Below, one piece after another: positions 12,547-24,716 of a stretch of DNA of 64,000 nucleotides; positions within the stretch are counted from its first letter, which is position 1, and each line of letters opens with the position of its first letter. Source of the stretch: Stenocarpella maydis (Eukaryota > Ascomycota > Sordariomycetes > Diaporthales > Diaporthaceae); assembly GCA_002270565.1 (NCBI GenBank), contig NQMI01000019.1, forward strand, positions 186,001 through 250,000, written 5' to 3'. Position numbers and translations under genes: made by a program. The notes under the pieces were generated by a model, which was not told the DNA's origin, ran no database searches, and saw nothing but the letters and a program-made list of their open reading frames with translations.

Positions 12547-15298
12547 TCAAGTGAGATAACCGGTGGAAATACTCGGAGGTAGGTCTCCATCCCGCACACC
12601 CCAGCCAGTCTCGTTCGCACCCAGAGTAAGTTCCAGCACGCCGCCGTCCCTGAAGAAGGAATGCGTGATCCAGTTCCTTGTGAACGGCTTTCCATTCAGG
12701 GCGGCGCTCTGCACGTAAATGTTCTGGTAGCTGTCCCCATCGAAGTTCACATTGCGGATCGTAGCCGTGTTTCCTGTCAGTGGGTTTGTGACATTGACCT
12801 CCTTGAAAAATGGCGGCGTGATGAGATAGATATCCTGGCCGCTGACTGGCCACAGACCCATCATACTCAGGCCTATGAAACTCCCCATGGCGCCACTGTC
12901 ATCGTTCCCGGGAATGCCGTTGACGGAATCGTTGAATTGGCTTGGGAAATAGACATGCCGATAATACGAAGACAGGCCGGGTCGGCCTGCATAGTGGAAC
13001 TGGTACGTAGGCAGGAAGGCTTGCTCGTCGCCGATATAGTTCAGACCTGGCGTATCAAGGAAATACTGCAGCCGTGAGACGAATGTCTCTGGCCCGCCAA
13101 GCGTGGTAACTAGGGTAGCCATGTCCTGGGGGACGTAGAATGTGTACAGCCATGAGCTGCCCTCGTATGTCTCGTGTCCGTTGGCGCTAGGAAATAGTAT
13201 TAGCGTCGGGTTTCACGTGACCAGAGTTCAGCATACAACGGGGAATGGAACTTACTTCAAGTAGCACGAGGTGAAGTTGTACAAGAGCGAGCACAGAGAT
13301 GGGTCCTGGAACCCAAACGTGCCGTTTAGGTACTTGGGCATCAGAAACCCAGTATAGCCACTCTCAACAAGAGGACTGTTATCTTGTGAAATGTTGAGAA
13401 AGGATGTCTGGTCTTCTTTATAGAGATTCGCCCAGTACCCCGACCTCTCAATGTACTTCTCAGCATCCGCGGTCTTATTGAGCCCCTTCGCCATTAACGC
13501 AATGACGAAGTCGTTGTATGCGTACTCCACAGTCCGAGATATACTTCTCGTGAATGGCCCGATACCATACGGATCGAAGTCGTCGGCGGGTATGTAGTTC
13601 AGGGTTTTCCAGCTAGTGAGACCTCCGCGACCTTCAACTGACCATTTCGGCGGTTCAACTGAGATCTGCCATCAGAGCCGTTCGATCGAGTGAATGATGA
13701 TTAATACACACCTTCAGCATCCTTTACCACAGCTTCATATCCTGTCTCCCAGTCGATCCCGTTCGTGAAGCCTTTCACGAAGGTGTCCGCAAGCACGACA
13801 TCCGCATTGGAACCGCCCTGTGTGAAACCCTTGCACAAGTCCATCCGGCAGTCGGGGAGGTATCCCTCAAAGCGGTATATATCAATCAAGCTCCGTATCA
13901 TGAGGGTCTGGCTGAGCGGATCAAGCAGGGTGATCAGAGGGTGGATGCTGCGGTATGAGTCCCAGATGCAATAAAACGAGTCGTAGTCTAGTGTCAGGTT
14001 CAGATTGTAGACCGTCAAGATGAAAAAAAGAGAAAGGTTCTTACATGGCTCAGAGCTCTCCCAGAGCGGGTTCTCGCCTGTCACGTCCTGCGGGGAGATG
14101 AAGGTCCGATACAAGCCGGACCAGAACGTCTTCAAGAAAGTGCTGTTGACACCAGTCGGGTCCACCGAAACGACGCCCAGTTTCGTCTTCCAGGCGTCTT
14201 CTGCAGCAGTTTTGGTGCCGTCGAAATCGAACTCACCAGGCACCTCCGCCTCAGCGTTCTGACATGCACGGTCCACACTGAGGTAGCTCAGCCCAACCCT
14301 CACTTGGATCTGGTCGTTTGCGTCCGGCGGGTGAAACTGAACCCAAGCGCCTCCCGGAATTGGGCTCGTGGACCCTGTGCCGTAAGTCCTCAGGGACTTC
14401 GGCTCGCGGCCGGGCCGGTTGTTCTGGAAGATGCCCGTGTCACGTATCGACGCACCCTGGAAATCGGCACAAAAGTGCAGGTCGTAGCTCCCATCGCCAA
14501 ATGATGGGCCAAAAGTCCCGTTGCCGACTATACGACCTGTCCCGGGGTCAACGCTTATGCTGCCGTTTGTGCGGCTGTCAGATAGATCTGTGAGGTCGAC
14601 CAAGATCAGAGGGCTGTACGGCAGGGCGGGAGCTGAGTTGTTAGCCGACGGTCCTGGGAAGGTGATTCGGTACAGGGCAGTGTGGTTTGTCACGGTCATC
14701 TCTGTGTGGATAGATGTGTTCAACGTGATGGCAAAGTAGCCCGGGCTGGCCTGCACTGTGCCGTTGACACGTTTGGATGCTCGCAGCGCCTTTGGGAACT
14801 CGCATTGGTATATGTCGTCGTCAGGGCAGCCCGTGTGCGGGAATATTGGGAAATTTCCTTTTCCTTGCCCCTGGGACAGTGGAACAAGAACTATTAGTCC
14901 AGAACACTCCATACATCCAGACACGAAGGGGGTTTTTGGAGCTACACACCCCTCCTGTCCCGCTGTCGTGCATGTGCGAGAATCCAGAAACTAGTGCAGG
15001 AGAATTGATATGTTAGCTGTGACAACACAATTGAAGCAGCATGCTGCATTCTATTCTTACTCTCGCCATCATCAGATGCGAACCCGCCTTGGCGCTCGTT
15101 TGAATTCACATCTGCAACCGCCTTTGCCATGCCGAATGGCAAAGTGGCTCCTGGGAAAACATGACCCCCGTTGATGGTCCCAATGAGGGGGTCCACATAC
15201 TGGAGGATATCTGTGCTCGTGTCCTGGCTCAGCAACGGGGCAGTACCGTCGACGAGGAGCTGGAGCAGCACCAGGAACCAAGGGAAATGTCCCGCCAT
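12547..15298 (-). CDS. Secreted GH92 alpha-mannosidase
   Basis: Six exons on the minus strand: 15061-15298, 14950-14990, 14045-14870, 13712-13987, 13256-13658 and 12547-13186. They sum to 2424 bases, 807 residues, normal for the family. A signal peptide (FPWFLVLLQLL) is followed by the GH92 opening DPLIGTINGGHVFPGATLP and by ISGFSHMHDSGTGG, whose second half is coded by the 41-base exon. Later come WDSYRSIHPLI, NGHETYEGSSWLYTF and, near residue 688, GIPGNDDSGAMGSF. These are hallmark GH92 motifs; the NDD motif contributes to the calcium-dependent active site in characterised members. GH92 enzymes are inverting exo-alpha-mannosidases, mostly alpha-1,2, acting on N- or O-glycan mannose. Many N-glycosylation sequons suggest secretion. 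Fine specificity cannot be read from sequence. Confidence 0.93.
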
Positions 15299-16484
15299 TC
15301 TGTTATGGGATGTTTCCAGGATTCTGTGCAGCCTCCCGAGGGTCGTCGGACAAACGAACGGCAGCGCTCTTTTATTGCACTTGAGCCAAACCTTAACGCG
15401 CGCATGAGTTCATCCCAATTTCGGGTGTGAACGTCACCGCACTTTGTGACTGCGGGCCATGCTGCACTCCAACGTTACACCCCCGTCGGATATTTGACTT
15501 GTTGCGGGGTTACTACCTAGTAAATCCACTGGAGGTGATCATCCACAGCGCGAGAAGACTCCTCCGCGCGGGGTATTCCTGCTTTGGCCAAGCAGGCCTG
15601 GTCAAGGTTTCTGGAAATTCCAACTTGTTGCTGTAGAATCTAGTATGGATTCAGTATCGACTCCTGGCCGGCTACAGCGGTCCCCGATCTGCAAATATCA
15701 GCGCGGAGCTTGGAAGAACAATCAGGTCACCAAGAAACGGCCCTGCATCTGAGGCTTACGTGACTGCAGAATCCTGGGCGTTAGGACCTTTATTCGTAAA
15801 AGTCTCCTCGTTTGGGGGCATGGAGTTCCTGCAGCACCACACAGGTAAAGTTCCAAGATCTTCACTTCAAGCTCGGCCTAGTGGCCGCCGAAGTATCGCT
15901 CGGGGCAGCAGTCCTTGTGCACGGACGGTCTGTAATTAGAGCTTCATTGTAGACCTTGCAGTAAATCTGGTGACCTTTCGTCCAAATTGTTATTGGCATC
16001 AGTGGCCATCTTGAGGCTTAGGCTTGAATCTGCGGGGCAGCAGTGTGTAAAGATTCTACAACAATGTGGCTTGCTTGCTTGGTAATTTTTAAGAGCATCG
16101 GAATATTGACCTCCACTTCCTTGAAGTAACACACCATCCTGAGGATCACACGGGCGACTGTGCTCTAAGACATGTGATCCGTAAATCCAGTGTAAGTGAT
16201 GGCTCATGTAGAAGAAGCCGCCAAAAAGTCTTGTTCTTTGGAAATAATAACGTCCAGCACTCCAGCATTAAGAAGTTTACAAGTAGACCGACCATAACAT
16301 GGGTGGTCCACTTTCGCCCCCCCCCCCTTTTTCGGCTCCCCTTTCCCACTCAGAAACGACTACTTCAAACCTGCCTATTAAATGCAAATAAAGTCCTATA
16401 AATGTAAAATTCCCAAATATATATAAACTATTAATAGTTCTTGCACATAAAAAATAAACCATAAACTTAAAGAATCTGCACGCC
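15299..16484. other. Intergenic, promoter side of the GH92 gene
   Basis: No gene recognised. The first part must carry the GH92 promoter. A C run lies at about 16316-16327, and an AT-rich stretch at about 16380-16470 leads into a short coding remnant. Confidence 0.4.
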
Positions 16485-16764
16485 ATGTTCGAAATCACGG
16501 GCGGAGTCCATCAGTATCCACACCTCCGGCAACGACTATAATGCCGAAACTGCTCCCAAGAACACTTCTGCGCTCTCATCTGACAAGCGGAAGAAAGACG
16601 CTGCAGGTGGCAAAGTGGCTGGCCGTAAGCAGACCATGAAGGAGACAGACTATAGTATCATCGGTGATGACGGCAACGAGAATGGGGGGAGGGGCGGCGA
16701 TACGCCCAAGGAGCTTCAGATCCATACTAAGGGAAGCCCCATCGTGATAGGCCATCGCTGGTGA
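16485..16764 (+). pseudogene. Short coding remnant with an apparent one-base frameshift
   Basis: An ATG at 16485 opens eight codons (MFEITGGV), then the frame dies. Skipping C16509 moves into an 84-codon open frame with protein-like composition, ending in TGA at 16762-16764 (for example SDKRKKDAAGGKVAGRK and MKETDYSIIGDDGNENGG). It is hydrophilic and Lys/Asp/Gly-rich, with no family match I can name. It could be a frameshifted small gene, the last exon of a decayed gene, or a sequencing error. No convincing upstream exon is visible. Confidence 0.3.
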
Positions 16765-17666
16765 TACGAAGCTAGAGAGGACTGAGTGAACGGTGTGGCA
16801 TTGATGGCGCGACTGACTGCTTCCGAGAGGATTTGTAGGGCTTTTCTAAGCCATGCCACTTAGAACTGTTTTTGAGGAACCGATATTCTCATGGATGGAG
16901 TGCTCTGTCCTAAGCTAGCAGTTAGCAGGGGGGTATGGCTTGTATACGGGTCGGTTGATTATATGCCCAGGAGCATGGCTTGAGATATTCTCCTTGTGCC
17001 TACCCTAAATAACCTTGAGGCAGTTTGAGGGGATGGGCATAATTGCCACGAAGACCACGCAATTCCATCTTCCCTCTTGGACGGAACAGGCAAAGGCCAT
17101 TGGTAAATGGAGGCAACTACGGCTTTTCTAAAGACCAATTGAAGTGATTAACTACGTGAAGGCTTGTTACCAAGCAGGAAACTTACAATAATCTACATCA
17201 GCGCGATCCGAGCCCAGCGTGGATGGATATGTAAATTATGATGACAGGTGTATTTACAAGCTAGCATCACGCAATCCCGTCTTGGCAGGTATGATTCCAG
17301 AAATAATCCCGATGCCGCTCGTGGTATGTACCTAGGTACAGTTCCTCTTCTTGCGCAGAAGCCAGTGATATATCATTCGGATGTTCTGTTTCACAACGAC
17401 CGGAAAGGACGGACCAAAGCAATGCTTATCAATCTCGTGTGCTATCTGCACGCGAGCCTCCATTGCTGTGATTAGTTGGAATGGGTGTGCCCCTCCCGTG
17501 CATCGATGTCGCCATCGCGATGGTGCAATGCATTTGTCATCAGCCCGACAACTGCTGCTCCAGAGCCAGGCCATGTAAATTTGAAGCTCCCAAGACTGCC
17601 ATGAGGAGACTGAGATTCAGTGGTCACTCGGAGAGGAATTAACTTCCAGAAAACAGGGTCGTTAAC
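16765..17666. other. Intergenic, no gene recognised
   Basis: No coding signal on either strand. The last hundred bases precede the monooxygenase start codon and should hold its promoter and leader; no defined element is recognised. Confidence 0.4.
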
Positions 17667-19001
17667 ATGTCCGACTCGAAGAAACTGCACCTCACAGCGT
17701 TTATGCGCCCAGTCAGTCTCCATACTGGAGCATGGCGCTATCCTGGCTCTTTTCCGGATGCGAACTTCAACCTGGGCCACCTGAAGTCCTTTATAACAAA
17801 GCTCGAGGCCGCAAAGTTTGACGCCTTTTTCATGGCTGACCATCTAGCCGTCCTTAACATGCCGGTTGAGGCCCTCAAGCGCAGCCACACCGTCACATCT
17901 TTCGAGCCTTTCACATTGCTCTCTGCCCTGTCGGTAGTAACGGAGAGAATTGGACTCGCGGCAACGGCATCCACTACATATGACGAGCCATACCACATCG
18001 CTCGTCGCTTTGCCTCGCTGGACCACCTCAGCCAGGGGAGAGCCGCCTGGAACATCGTCACGACGGGGAACCCGGAGTCTTCCAAGAACTTTGGTCAGGA
18101 TGAGCACATGCAGCACAGCGATCGCTACAAGCGGGCCCGTGAGTTCTACGACGTCGTCACGGGGCTTTGGGACAGCTTCGCCGACGACGCCTTTGTCCGG
18201 GACCCGGAGAGCGGCGTCTTCGTCGACCCCGAAAAGATACACACCCTCAACCACAAGGGGGACGAGCTGAGCGTCCGCGGGCCGCTAAACATTGCCCGGC
18301 CGGTCCAGGGCTGGCCTGTGATTGTGCAGGCGGGCCAGAGCGACCCCGGACGGCAGCTCGCCGGGGAGACGGCAGAGGTTGTGTTTTGTTCCCCGAGAGA
18401 CCTGGAGTCCGCAAAGGCACTGTACGCCGACCTCAAGGGCCGCGCAGAAGCAGCCGGCAGGAAGCGCGAGCATATCAAGATCCTCCCGGCGGCCATGATT
18501 ATTGTCGGCGACACCGTCGAAGAAGCCAAAGCGAAGCGGCTCAAGCTGGACAGCCTGGTCCACTATGACAGCGCTATAGCCTCCCTGTCCGTCGTGCTCG
18601 GGACTGACGCGTCGGTGTTCGACCCGGACGGCCCGCTTCCGGACCACCTACCCGAGACCAACGCGAGCAAGACGGCACGGGAGGGTGCGGTCAAGCTTGC
18701 GAAGGACGAGGGGCTGACTGTCAGGCAGCTCGCGCAGCGATTTGGCGGCTATGCAGGGTTGGCATTCGTAGGGACCCCGGGGACCATCGCCGATGAGATG
18801 GGCAGGTGGCTTGCGGAGGGAGGCTCCGATGGGTTCACTGTGACCTTTCCCTTCCTGCCGCAGGGGCTGGACGACGTCGTGGAGAGGTTGGTCCCGGAAC
18901 TTCAGCGCCGCGGGCTTTTCCGGGAGGATTATCAAGGCACGACGCTGCGCGAACATCTCGGTCTTCCACGGCCAAGGAATCGATTCTTTGACAATTTGTG
19001 A
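17667..19001 (+). CDS. FMN-dependent monooxygenase, NtaA/SnaA/DszA family (luciferase-like fold)
   Basis: A single intronless frame of 444 residues, within the usual 440-480 for the family. It has the bacterial-luciferase-like TIM-barrel pattern: an N-terminal beta strand (LHLTAFM), FDAFFMADHLAV, ERIGLAATASTTYDEPYHIARRF, then the strongly conserved GRAAWNIVTT and GQDEHMQHSDRYKRA..F, and later GWPVIVQAGQSDPGRQLAG. NtaA, SnaA and DszA use FMNH2 from a separate reductase with O2 to oxidise small N- or S-containing compounds; no adjacent reductase is seen, so any partner lies elsewhere. The substrate here is unknown. Lack of introns and a mainly bacterial family suggest ancestral transfer into fungi, which is inference. 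No signal peptide or obvious targeting sequence. Confidence 0.9.
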   Translation: MSDSKKLHLTAFMRPVSLHTGAWRYPGSFPDANFNLGHLKSFITKLEAAKFDAFFMADHLAVLNMPVEALKRSHTVTSFEPFTLLSALSVVTERIGLAATASTTYDEPYHIARRFASLDHLSQGRAAWNIVTTGNPESSKNFGQDEHMQHSDRYKRAREFYDVVTGLWDSFADDAFVRDPESGVFVDPEKIHTLNHKGDELSVRGPLNIARPVQGWPVIVQAGQSDPGRQLAGETAEVVFCSPRDLESAKALYADLKGRAEAAGRKREHIKILPAAMIIVGDTVEEAKAKRLKLDSLVHYDSAIASLSVVLGTDASVFDPDGPLPDHLPETNASKTAREGAVKLAKDEGLTVRQLAQRFGGYAGLAFVGTPGTIADEMGRWLAEGGSDGFTVTFPFLPQGLDDVVERLVPELQRRGLFREDYQGTTLREHLGLPRPRNRFFDNL

Positions 19002-20155
19002 ACACGGGAATCGGGCTCTGGTTTCTAGCCCGGGGGTATGGGCCTCGGCGTGCACACGACCTGGCAGTCCAGGTTCGGCTGGTTCCGCTGACGCGAGGGT
19101 AGAGTGACAGGCGCTCAGTCAATATCTTGTGTCTAAGGACCAACTATATTGCGTCTCAATATGAATCTTATCCGCAAAGAAACACAAAGGGGTGTAGGCC
19201 CCGCTGATCACGAACCATGTAGCGAGGAACGCTGTTGTTTGGGGTTCCACACCAGGTCAGCAATTCTGCCTATGCACTTTGTAGCAAATTTATCGACCAC
19301 CTTGCGCGAAGGATACCGACAGGAGTTACCTACTTGAGGTAGGTATGTAGGCTATTATATGCTGTATAGTTGTGTTATCGGGGACCCGAGATATTCTCCT
19401 CTCTAGGTGCCAGACGCATTTTGACGCTGCGGAAGGGCAAGACTTTCAGGGGGTGCCTGTTGGATAAGTACACTTACTTGCCTCCTTACTCGGGTTCCTA
19501 AAGTCCAGATTTCTCGAGGCCAATCTGATTTCATAATCGAAATCGTGTCGGCGTCGCGGCTGGAGGCAGTCTTCTTTGGTCATTGCTAAAGTCAGATCAA
19601 AATCCGCACGCACCGAACAGGCTCGGAAGCCTCGGCAACGGCGCAGTCGAAGATGTGCGTCAGGACCCGCTCATTTTGCCCTGAGATTTCGGCTTCGAAA
19701 CGTGGCTCTGGAGGGAAACCTCCCTCCTGCCCTGTGACGGCTGTCGGCTCAGCAACTGAGTCGGCGTGTACACTATGCCTCACCGGCAGTTTCCGAGAAG
19801 TCAGCCCAGTCATTAGGACTAGATCTTGATCGTGGGCATATGCGAAAGGTGAGATACATCTCAGGCCCTCGATTCCACAAATCATTATTAGCGGTCCTAT
19901 GACAGTGATCCTAGTTGCTCCACCGTTTGATCGACGCGACTCCACCCAAGAGCAACAGTTTGGGTGACTGACTCGTGTTCGCTTATAAGGTTCGCCCGAG
20001 AACCCACTATTTGTGCCGGCAGTGTTGGAGCCACAAATTGACTCCATGCCTTCAATGCCGTTCCTGGTTTCGCATCTCCAGGGATCTGTTCTCTTCCTGA
20101 ATGCCAACTTTCGGCAGAGCAGTGGCTCGCCAGGCCGCGGCGACGATACAGCAGC
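19002..20155. other. Intergenic, no gene recognised
   Basis: Between two plus-strand genes. Small open frames lack motifs. A short stretch at 19330-19360 repeats the AGGTAGGTATGTAGG type of sequence common in fungal intergenic DNA. No RNA gene recognised. Confidence 0.4.
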
Positions 20156-21556
20156 ATGACCACAGACCCAAGCCTAGGCTACGTGCCGGGGTTCCACGGC
20201 GCGGGCCCTCTCACGACCGTCTTTACGACTCCGGACTTTTGTGCGGTGAGCTCTCCTGAACGTAAAATCGTGAAGAGGAACGGCGTCCACTGACGTCACG
20301 CCATCAGAGTAAATACTGGACAGACACGATCACGCCGCCGCTCTCGAGCTTGGTGTGTATGCCGCCAAAGTTTCACTCGTTATTTGACTATTCATTTGGC
20401 TTCTATTCTCCAGGAATCTGTCCGTCAGGATGGACCAAGGGCTGCGACTTTCCAACTGAGTTGTCGCGAACAGCCAATGGCGGGAGTGTATATTATGGGG
20501 GGACACTGCTGAAAGGGGAGACCGCCCAGATCTGCTGCCCGGATGGATATACGTGCCTTTCGAGTAAGCAATTTCGAGATACCCTTTGGGATACCTGAGA
20601 ACGATTATGTGCCTCCACACCTTCGAGCTGCGGTTTCCCAGTAGCCTGCTCCGGGACGAACTCCTTCCTGGTGCTTCAATAGCTGACTCACATTGCCAGA
20701 TGCCCCTTACAGCTACAGCAAATGCGTCGCCACGACCGACAGCTCCGAGTTGGCCTTCGCCCTCCAGGTCCGCTGGCAGGCATCCGACCTAACTATCTTG
20801 GCGACCGACCCGACAGTCCCTGGATCAACCTATTCCGCGCCGTCGACAGCCACCGCCACGCCATCAACAGTACAGAGCACGGCAGCCTCCGGGAGCGGTG
20901 GCAGGACTCCGACCCCTTCGTTGTCTCCCGGCAATACCGTCGCCCAGAATGCTGACCCCAGCCCGAATACCTCCAGCGGAATGCGGACCGGGGCTATTGT
21001 CGGCATTGCTGTTGGCGTCGGAGGAATGGCCATCGCTCTCACCGTGTGCACGGTGGTGTTCTTTATGTGGTGGCGCCGTAGGAAGAGGCGCGAGGACAAG
21101 GGGCCCCGTGCCGAGTCCATGATATCCGGGGATTGTGACTCCAAGCCGCCGCCTGCCAAGGGCGATGGATATCCGCCAGACAATAAGTTCGAACTGGATT
21201 CGAGCCTAAGGGCTAGCACGGCCGCCTTTTCGGAAGCGCCAGGAGAGACGGGAGCTGTAGAGATGCCGCCGCAGCACGTTGCTGCGACGGAGATGGAAGT
21301 GCCGCACTTCGTGGCAGAGCTGCCTGGGAGCATGCCCGAAGCCCACTATGAGGTCTCGCCTCTGACGGACGCGCCCAGATCGCCACTACCCACGGCCGAG
21401 ACATCACAAAGAGAGTCAGGAGTGTTGGGACACATGGGCCACCGGAAGCGACGTTCAATCGGGGCGAGGAGCCAGTCTCTGATAGGACCTGCCTCGAGCC
21501 CAACTATATCAGTGACATCGACAGACAAAACAACAGCGACGATGGAGGATAGATAG
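20156..21556 (+). CDS. Single-pass plasma-membrane protein with Cys-rich ectodomain
   Basis: Three exons, 20156-20245, 20308-20563 and 20700-21556, in frame, give 400 residues. The extracellular part has a small Cys-rich module (YSPGICPSGWTKGCDF and ETAQICCPDGYTCLS) followed by a Ser/Thr/Pro stalk (residues about 160-230). One membrane helix follows (AIVGIAVGVGGMAIALTVCTVVFFMWW), with a basic stop-transfer stretch RRRKRRE and a cytoplasmic tail of about 150 residues rich in Pro, Ser and acidic residues. Many ascomycetes have families of such proteins with a YSPGxCPxG/CCPxGYTC module; their roles are mostly unknown, with wall sensing often suggested. There is no classical N-terminal signal peptide in this model, so an additional 5' exon is possible, or the single helix may act as signal anchor. 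Confidence 0.8.
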
Positions 21557-21726
21557 CCAAACCAGGCATGACAAGTTGTACGATCAATAATACTATCACG
21601 ATAAAGAATAGCACGCATAAAAATTTGATACCCGCATACCCACACATTGACACAAAGATTTTGAGCTTTTGACCACTCCCACCAGGCTCTCTTCGCCGGC
21701 ATTATACTATCCGCCGAACCCGCAAG

Positions 21727-23089
21727 TTAGTAATGCTGGCGTTTCTTGACCTCGGGAGCCGCGATGATCTTCTCCACTGGGGCCTCAGCCACAACCATGG
21801 TGATAGCATGGTTGTTCTCAGTTTGAAGGTCAACGTGGATGCTGGAATCCACAATGTAAAGGTCATCAGTCCCCCAAACCTTGATGCCCATATCCACCAC
21901 GGCATATATGAGATCTATTCCGATGTTGGCGAAATCGATGTAACGGCAGCCTCTGCTTTAAGACAGGATGGAGGAGACATTAGCGGTAGCTTCCGTAAGC
22001 TCCCATCCGTATAGCCATACACTGTCGAGCAGCTCCTGTACAAAAGTCCTCTCACCATCCTGACCGCACCGTGTCTGGAAGTAGAGGTCCTGCGTGTAGA
22101 CGACAGTATCGTTGGCGCGGATGCCCATTTTCCCAGATGAGGTGGCACTGTGAGTCAAATAAGCCCTGACCAGGAAAAGACCTTGGCCCTGTGGGACTGA
22201 CACTAACTTGGCAGTACCGAGAGTAACATTGTCGGATGCCATGTTTCGAGGTCCAGAGGATCATGCGGTGGTAATTTTTATGTAGAGCCCAGGAGCCCTT
22301 GTGTGTCTACTGATCAATGTCGTGAAGGTTGGTATTGTTGACAACAGTGCTTGTATTGAATAACGTCCAGTCATCAGGCGTCTGGACGTAGATGCTGAAG
22401 ACCGGTTGGTGTCTGTAATCCTGCCAACTGGGAGATCGGTCTAGTCATCTTTGGTCGTGACGGGAATGCCGGTAGTACCGTGAGCAACAGTCCTGATCTA
22501 TTCCGCTGGGCCGATTCTAGAATTAAGCAGGATTCGAGACGTTCCTCACGGGCCAGCCTCTAGGACGGCATTGCCTCCCACCGAAGGGTCACCGTCTCAA
22601 CACCAGATTCCGTCTCCGCTTCGACGCCAGCACTGTGTCCGCGGTTAGGGATAACGCGACAGACGGTGGAGTTCACGCGGTTGGAGAAACTTTCGAGCTT
22701 CTCCCCTAAAGTGAGGTGGGTTCTCAACGGACCGACGCGCTGGGGCAAGCCGTCAGAGACACCCATGCTCCATTTTGGGATAGTTAGCTGTAGACGTTAG
22801 TCTTGCTGTTTGGCTCCGCAACCTGGTCAGCCTCCAGCCAGCCTTGTGAATCCAAGAAATTTGACACAGTCAGGTACATGCCCTGGTCATAGCACTTGCC
22901 ATCCAAGCTGGGGGGCTTAGCACCCGGGTTGAGGTCCCATACCCGTTCAGTGGCCGCGGATACCCCGTGGACATCATCCCACTTCCACCCCGCAAGCCAT
23001 TGGTCGTCGAAGCCGCGCTCCGGGGGGACGAGGGAACACCATGTTCGTGCGACAGGACTTATCCGCTGTCTTGTTCCGCATGAAGACAT
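21727..23089 (-). pseudogene. Decayed cellobiose-dehydrogenase-like GMC flavoprotein
   Basis: Read on the minus strand, pieces of one GMC-oxidoreductase domain appear in the right order but in different frames. 22784-23089 carries FDDQWLAGWKWDDVHG and PPSLDGKCYDQG. 22560-22766 carries VNSTVCRVIPNRGHSAGVE. 21958-22242 carries a mid-domain piece. 21727-21905 carries the C-terminal VWGTDDLYIVDSSIHVD and a stop at 21727-21729. Order and wording resemble the flavin domain of cellobiose dehydrogenases, which oxidise cello-oligosaccharides and feed electrons to LPMOs. In-frame stops and frame changes, as between 22260 and 22560, are not readily explained by introns. The N-terminal FAD-binding GxGxxG strand is not found, so the start is lost. 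It is therefore called a pseudogene, although a few introns might remain among the breaks. Confidence 0.55.
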
Positions 23090-24716
23090 CGCCTGGAGTG
23101 AAGGGAAAAATTAGCAGAGTGGCATCCGATCGAAAATATTACTGGATTTGTTCTGGATCCATTATCCTGAACGATACCAGCAAGATACCCAGCTGCCCAC
23201 TCCACCAGGCCCATTTCCAAAGTAGGCCAGAGATCCTAGCTTCGTGTGTATGGCTAGTTATGGGGCCGTCGCCGACCATCACCAGAGAGATTTTGGGGGT
23301 GTTCAAGTCAAGTTTCTTTATCCAGAATACGCGTATAAGTGCCCAGGTTGAAGGCGCCAATATGTTCTGTCTTCTATCCATCTCCGTAGAGTTGCCATGG
23401 AGTCAACATTTTTTTTGTGTAAACGCCAGACTGAATCGGACCGCAAATCTGTCCTTGGAATCGAGCTGATCAGATTCACTACAAAAGGCCGCAGCCCCTT
23501 CCCCCCTCCCCTTTTTTTATATGTATATAAGGAATTGTGACCGGGTGAAGAACGTTGAACAAAGCCAACAACTACGAAAGTCACATGAGGACCTGGCTTA
23601 AGTGGAGCTGTGTGGGTACTAACCATCCCGCCGGATACTTGCTTTATCTGTCGATCCGGGACATTCCCGGAGCGCGAGGCCGCTCGGTGCAGCAAAAGGA
23701 ATTCGATACCAGCGACGGAACACGGGAGGCCCATGAACATTGCACTATTGTTGGATCAGACGGAAGAGAGGAAGCACAGTCACCTCATTGATTCCTTGTC
23801 GTGTAGGAAGCAGTTTTCGTTCTGGATCCGATCGCCATTCCCTTTTTCTTTGACATGTAATCCAAAAAAAAAAAAAAAAAGCTGTGGCGATCCACGGCAA
23901 GTGTAGCCGGGAACCACATCACTGGTAAAGATCGGCATTACCACGATCAGATTGACAGGCATATCCATGTAGGCCACGCTGGATAGCACGGCCAGATGCA
24001 GACTTTTTGGTGACAGACGTCATTTGTTCCGATTTTACAAAGAACATGGTCATATGTGTGGCGCACGGATAGAGTACTTCTGATTAGTTGTGAATGCGGC
24101 GGCAACGCGAAATCGGTCCGTCTTCCAACCTGCGCCGGACTGAGCTGGTGAGTGGCGAGGTGCCCAGGCATATTTCTCCGCGCAATCGTGGCGTTTAGAC
24201 CTTTATTGACTTCCTGAATCAAATTTGCTCGAAGGAGCCTCAGCAGTCGGTGTTGTCACAGGGGGTGACTCCAGTGTAGGCGTCCTGGGGCAGTTCAACC
24301 CATGAGAACAGTAGCTGACGGAGCTCAACGAACAAATACGACGCGGTTAGGCAAGGTGCCACATCATCCATGCCTAATAGTACGTGACTAGACCGAAATT
24401 TGTCCACTATGCGCTTGAAGCAGAAACCCAGGAATGGGGAGTAATTACAACTTAGAACAATAGCCGAGCTCAAACACAGTCAGCAGACATTGGTTGCGTT
24501 GAGTTCAGCTGGATGTTGCATCGCAAATCGCTTAAATGTTATTTATTTATTTATTATTCTTGGGAATTTTAGATCACATCCAGTCGTAGAAGGCTTCACA
24601 GTCTGGCATATCATTGTACAATTCCACCTCGAGTTGTTTCCTGTGGTCTGGCTTTCGAGATACGCTTAAACCCTACTCGTACAGTCTTGTGCCTGCGATG
24701 AACGGCACTAACGGGC
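23090..24716. other. Decayed or non-coding stretch
   Basis: This region lies where the N-terminal half of the decayed flavoprotein would be expected, but no motif can be placed. It holds an A run at 23864-23880, a T/C-rich patch near 23500-23525 and an ATTT/TTTA-type microsatellite at about 24538-24560. No intact gene recognised. Confidence 0.35.
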
